64,000 nt of DNA from positions 7,387,501-7,451,500 of the forward strand of contig NC_088310.1 of assembly GCF_910592395.1 (NCBI RefSeq), written 5' to 3'. Source of the stretch: Lineus longissimus (Eukaryota; Nemertea; Pilidiophora; Heteronemertea; Lineidae). Shown in pieces: positions 61,481-64,000 of the stretch. Positions within the stretch are counted from its first letter, which is position 1; each line of letters opens with the position of its first letter. The notes under the pieces are model-generated. The model ran no database searches, had not been told where the DNA came from, and saw only the letters and a program-made list of their open reading frames with translations. The position numbers were made by a program, and so were the translations under genes.

Positions 61481-62647
61481 GGATGGCAATTGGTGTTTTG
61501 ATAGATCTTGAGGACTCTGTATAACCCATCATATTATAATTTTTAAGTGACCTAGTTTAATTATCACATCATCTGATTAGAATTTACAACTTCACATGTA
61601 CTTCATCATCTGCCGAAGTTTTACAGATCAAGAATGTGGGCAAAAGGCAAATGCAATGTTTGCATGACATCCTGTATGTTCTTCAGAAAAATGTAAAAAA
61701 GCTCCAATAAATCTTCCAATTGCTGCAGGAAGGCTTGAAGTAACTGGATTTTTATTTGTTCATTTTTTTGTATTTGCAATGCACTTCAGCCCTAAAGCCT
61801 GACTTCCCAACAGGCTTCTTCTTTTAGTTTCCATTATAATGAACAAAGTGCTCTTAGGATTGTCAGGTGTCGATAGCAAGACATTGAAGAAATGACAGAA
61901 GAAATGTATTGAGGTGAAATGCACTGTTTAAGCCTCTCCTCATTTTTTTAATGTTGACAACTTTGATCAAACATGTCGAAGTAATCATAATCTCATTTCT
62001 GGTGTCAAAAACCACAGAATTCCAAAGCTTGGTGATCGTGAGCAAAGGCGACACAAGCCCCAACGTTGATCGCACGCTGACAGGCCATCTCGAGGACTGA
62101 TTACCCCTGAAATAATCATTGTTATCATTGCCTGCCTGACTAATGGCATCTCCAAATGAAAGAGGAGTAACGTGATCTCGTTCCGAATGAAAGTCATGGC
62201 TTTCTCATTGATTTGTTCATCGAGGTGGAAATTTGAAATTGAAATTGAAATTGATTTTTCCCAGGGCAATGAAGTTGAAATCTTTTCCATAAAATGATTG
62301 ATTGCCAAATTTTGGTCGATAAACAATTTGACGGAAACAGAAAAGCAAATAGGAGTTTTGTTCAAGTCATCTTTTTCTCACAGATAGGCTAAATTATCTT
62401 CAATTTGAATTCATGAATTGAGGAAAATTTATGGTATGAACTGGAGTGACTGGTGACCAAAGCATTAACTGGAAGCCCAATACCAACTGTAACCGGAGTA
62501 GCATTGATTCCCGCCAATACCTGGGTGGTGAAGGGGGTCACCTGGATAAAGGCCCACAATCATTTATTGTCCGGTTGGGACAGTAGAGAATCGAAACTGA
62601 GCAATATAAGTATAGAAGAAAAGCCCTTGCTGAGTGTGAGAGACCGG
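61481..62647. other. unique DNA, no supported gene
   Basis: A 126-codon minus frame (61985-62365) has no recognised domain. A short TTGAAA-type microsatellite lies at about 62230-62255. Confidence 0.45.
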
Positions 62648-62735
62648 GTGGCCTGGTGGTAGCGCAGTGGACTTCGGATCAAGTGGTCACAGGTTCAAAT
62701 CCCGGCTGATTCCAAAATTTTTTTTTCTTTTTCAC
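62648..62735 (+). mobile_element. tRNA-derived SINE head
   Basis: An A box-like TGGTAGCGCAGTGGAC at about 62657 and a B box-like GGTTCAAATCC at about 62692 have tRNA spacing. The sequence then runs into a T/C-rich tail. The T-stem (CACAGG / CCCGG) has mismatches and no acceptor stem closes, so it is a SINE or tRNA pseudogene, unlike a working tRNA gene. The body beyond the tail was not delimited. Confidence 0.55.
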
Positions 62736-63473
62736 TTTTTCCTTCCTTTTTTTCTTGCTCTTTGGATGATCATCCGAAGGAAATATGTTAGGATGGCTAT
62801 TAAAGAATGCTCTCTTTCATTGATTTCATAAGACTCACCATTTAACTGCTTTAGTATATTACCCTGACAGTCCTTTACCACCATATGGATGGCTCCGACG
62901 ATTCAACAGAACAGCAATCCCTGCTTTCGCCCCAGGCACAAAAATCCAATATTAACTCGTAACGCCTCGAGGGTAATCACGATCTACAAATTAATTCGAT
63001 CTTCATGACCCATTAGGCGTTCCCGCCTTTTAGTGAATGGCGAAATGTAATTTGCCACGTATCGGGCAACATTAAGTAATAGCGGGTACATGTGATTATG
63101 AAGGATACAATCGCTACTCTGGGGCCTAAAAGGTGCCTAAAAGATGCGGGAACAAGAACATGGTAATCACACATACAATCAAATTCGATTTTCTTTCCTC
63201 GGTTGAACATCAATCGGTTACTCTCCGCATCAAAAGATGGTCGAACAAGGACACCTTAATGAAAGACATAGCCCAATTTGATTTTATTGTTGAGCGCCAC
63301 ATTTAACATTTACTAGCTCAATTTTACAAGCGACGTTTCAAAGACCACAGGATGTAAAAGTTTTCAGTGCACTTTATACGAAAACAATTAGCCTTAATTA
63401 ATTTTTAAAAGATCGCTAATGGCACGTATTTTCCGCTTTGGAGGATCCTGTTGTGTCTATTCTTCGAAAGCTT
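62736..63473. other. unique DNA, no gene seen
   Basis: Open frames are 66 codons or fewer; the T/C-rich stretch at 62710-62760 is probably the SINE tail. Confidence 0.5.
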
Positions 63474-63711
63474 TCACCGGATGCTGGCTTCTTCAGCGAG
63501 TGGCTGCCTTTTGTTGGGTGCGGCACAATGCTTTAATGCAGTCAAGAGCTTCTTGGACATGTTGCTGGTCAGCGATATTGCCCCATTCTTTATTGAAAAC
63601 ACTAGGACATGAGACGGCGTTGACAACACGAATGGGGTGACGACCATCAATAAAATGTGGCTGATTTCCAATCAAAAGTTCATTATCCCTGCACTTGACT
63701 TGCGCCTGACA
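63474..63711 (-). pseudogene. candidate exon, weakly SF1-helicase (MOV10/UPF1)-like, with frame break
   Basis: Read on the minus strand, an acceptor-like TTTCCTGTCAG is followed by about 72 codons with an exon-like composition: QVKCRDNELLIGN, HFIDGRHPIRVV, CPSVFNKEW and ADQQHVQEALDCIKAL. The order of an F-(I/H)-x-G segment, then S-P-S-x-F-N, then a helix recalls the region between helicase motifs IV and V in MOV10-type SF1 helicases. That is my inference from memory of the family, without alignment. The frame stops at 63493 just after QQKAATR. In the next frame the reading goes on as AEEASIR to a GGTGAAAG donor-like site, so a one-base frameshift would explain it. It may be a pseudo-exon, a real exon of another family, or chance. 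No neighbouring exon was found in the window. Confidence 0.25.
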
Positions 63712-63905
63712 GGAAACGTGTCCTGGCCGGTACAATAGCATCATGTTTTACAACTGACTTCATTTCGATGCAGAGATAACACTTTCGTTTTTCTCAAACA
63801 ACATTTTATATTATCGGTGTGTTTGGCTTGCGTTAGACAGGAAATCTGTTCTAAAGCTGATTTCATTTGGGGATAATACTGTACATAACAAAGTGTCAAC
63901 CTCAT
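63681..63905. repeat. ~128-bp diverged tandem duplication over the candidate exon start
   Basis: The phrase CATTATCCCTGCACTTGACT ... GACAGGAAA at 63681-63716 has a diverged partner at 63811-63844 (TTATCGGTGTGTTTGGCTTG ... GACAGGAAA). Downstream CTGACTTCATTTCGATGC and GCTGATTTCATTTGGGG also correspond. Confidence 0.5.
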
Positions 63906-64000
63906 CTCTTCTGTTACTAAAACCTTATTCCCAATCATGCAAGGCAAAATTCGGTAAAAATATCCAATCGTAGCTGTCAGTTTCACTGCATCAGACCATG
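63906..64000. other. window edge, no feature seen
   Basis: Part of an open minus frame (63741-63986) that crosses the tandem duplication; no domain recognised. Confidence 0.4.

Noticed and set aside
62648-62735. Functional tRNA gene
   Set aside because: A and B boxes are present, but the T-stem has mismatches and no acceptor stem closes.

Overview
The window looks like gene-poor nuclear DNA of an animal, most likely a marine invertebrate. It is AT-rich and full of stop codons. No open frame exceeds about 148 codons, and the longest ones lie in repeats or match nothing I recognise. There are no operons, Shine-Dalgarno sites or bacterial gene arrays. It does hold tRNA-derived SINE heads, microsatellites, minisatellites, TTAA-flanked palindromic MITEs, and elements with 3' hairpins ending in GAGCTAA that resemble non-autonomous Helitron/Helentron derivatives (HINE/pearl-like). 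The species cannot be fixed from the sequence. The window is best read as intergenic or long-intron DNA.

Layout. 1-8 kb: mostly unique, with one hairpin-ended element carrying a GGAT microsatellite (ends 1934). 8-20 kb: unique DNA with several local tandem repeats, notably an 81-bp minisatellite that stays open in frame (18.66-19.05 kb). 21.9-23.3 kb: a 74-bp satellite, 16 units without indels, apparently grown from the tail of the 1.6-1.9 kb element family. 29.0 kb and 62.65 kb: tRNA-like SINE heads. 34.9, 37.4 and 53.7 kb: three copies of one TTAA-targeting palindromic MITE. 33.9, 41.3 and 56.8 kb: three copies of an unnamed dispersed repeat. 47.45-47.71 kb: a roughly 31-bp minisatellite carrying AGGTCA-type hexamers. 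48.6-49.8 and 57.1-58.2 kb: two near-identical 1.1-1.2 kb hairpin-ended elements built of three ~300-bp internal repeats. Two more hairpin termini follow at 58.7 and 59.5 kb. 60.5-61.5 kb: a locally triplicated segment. 63.5-63.7 kb, minus strand: the only stretch that reads somewhat like a protein-coding exon (weakly SF1-helicase-like), followed by a frame break.

The most interesting signal is in the repeats. Each of the three internal units of the 1.1 kb element carries a nuclear-receptor-like direct repeat (AGGTCA half-sites spaced by 3), with a third half-site in or near a stem-loop. A transposon could therefore be spreading clustered hormone-receptor-type sites. The 74-bp satellite shows a transposon tail turning into a tandem satellite with higher-order structure. 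Both are inferences from motif reading; no database search or fold computation was possible.
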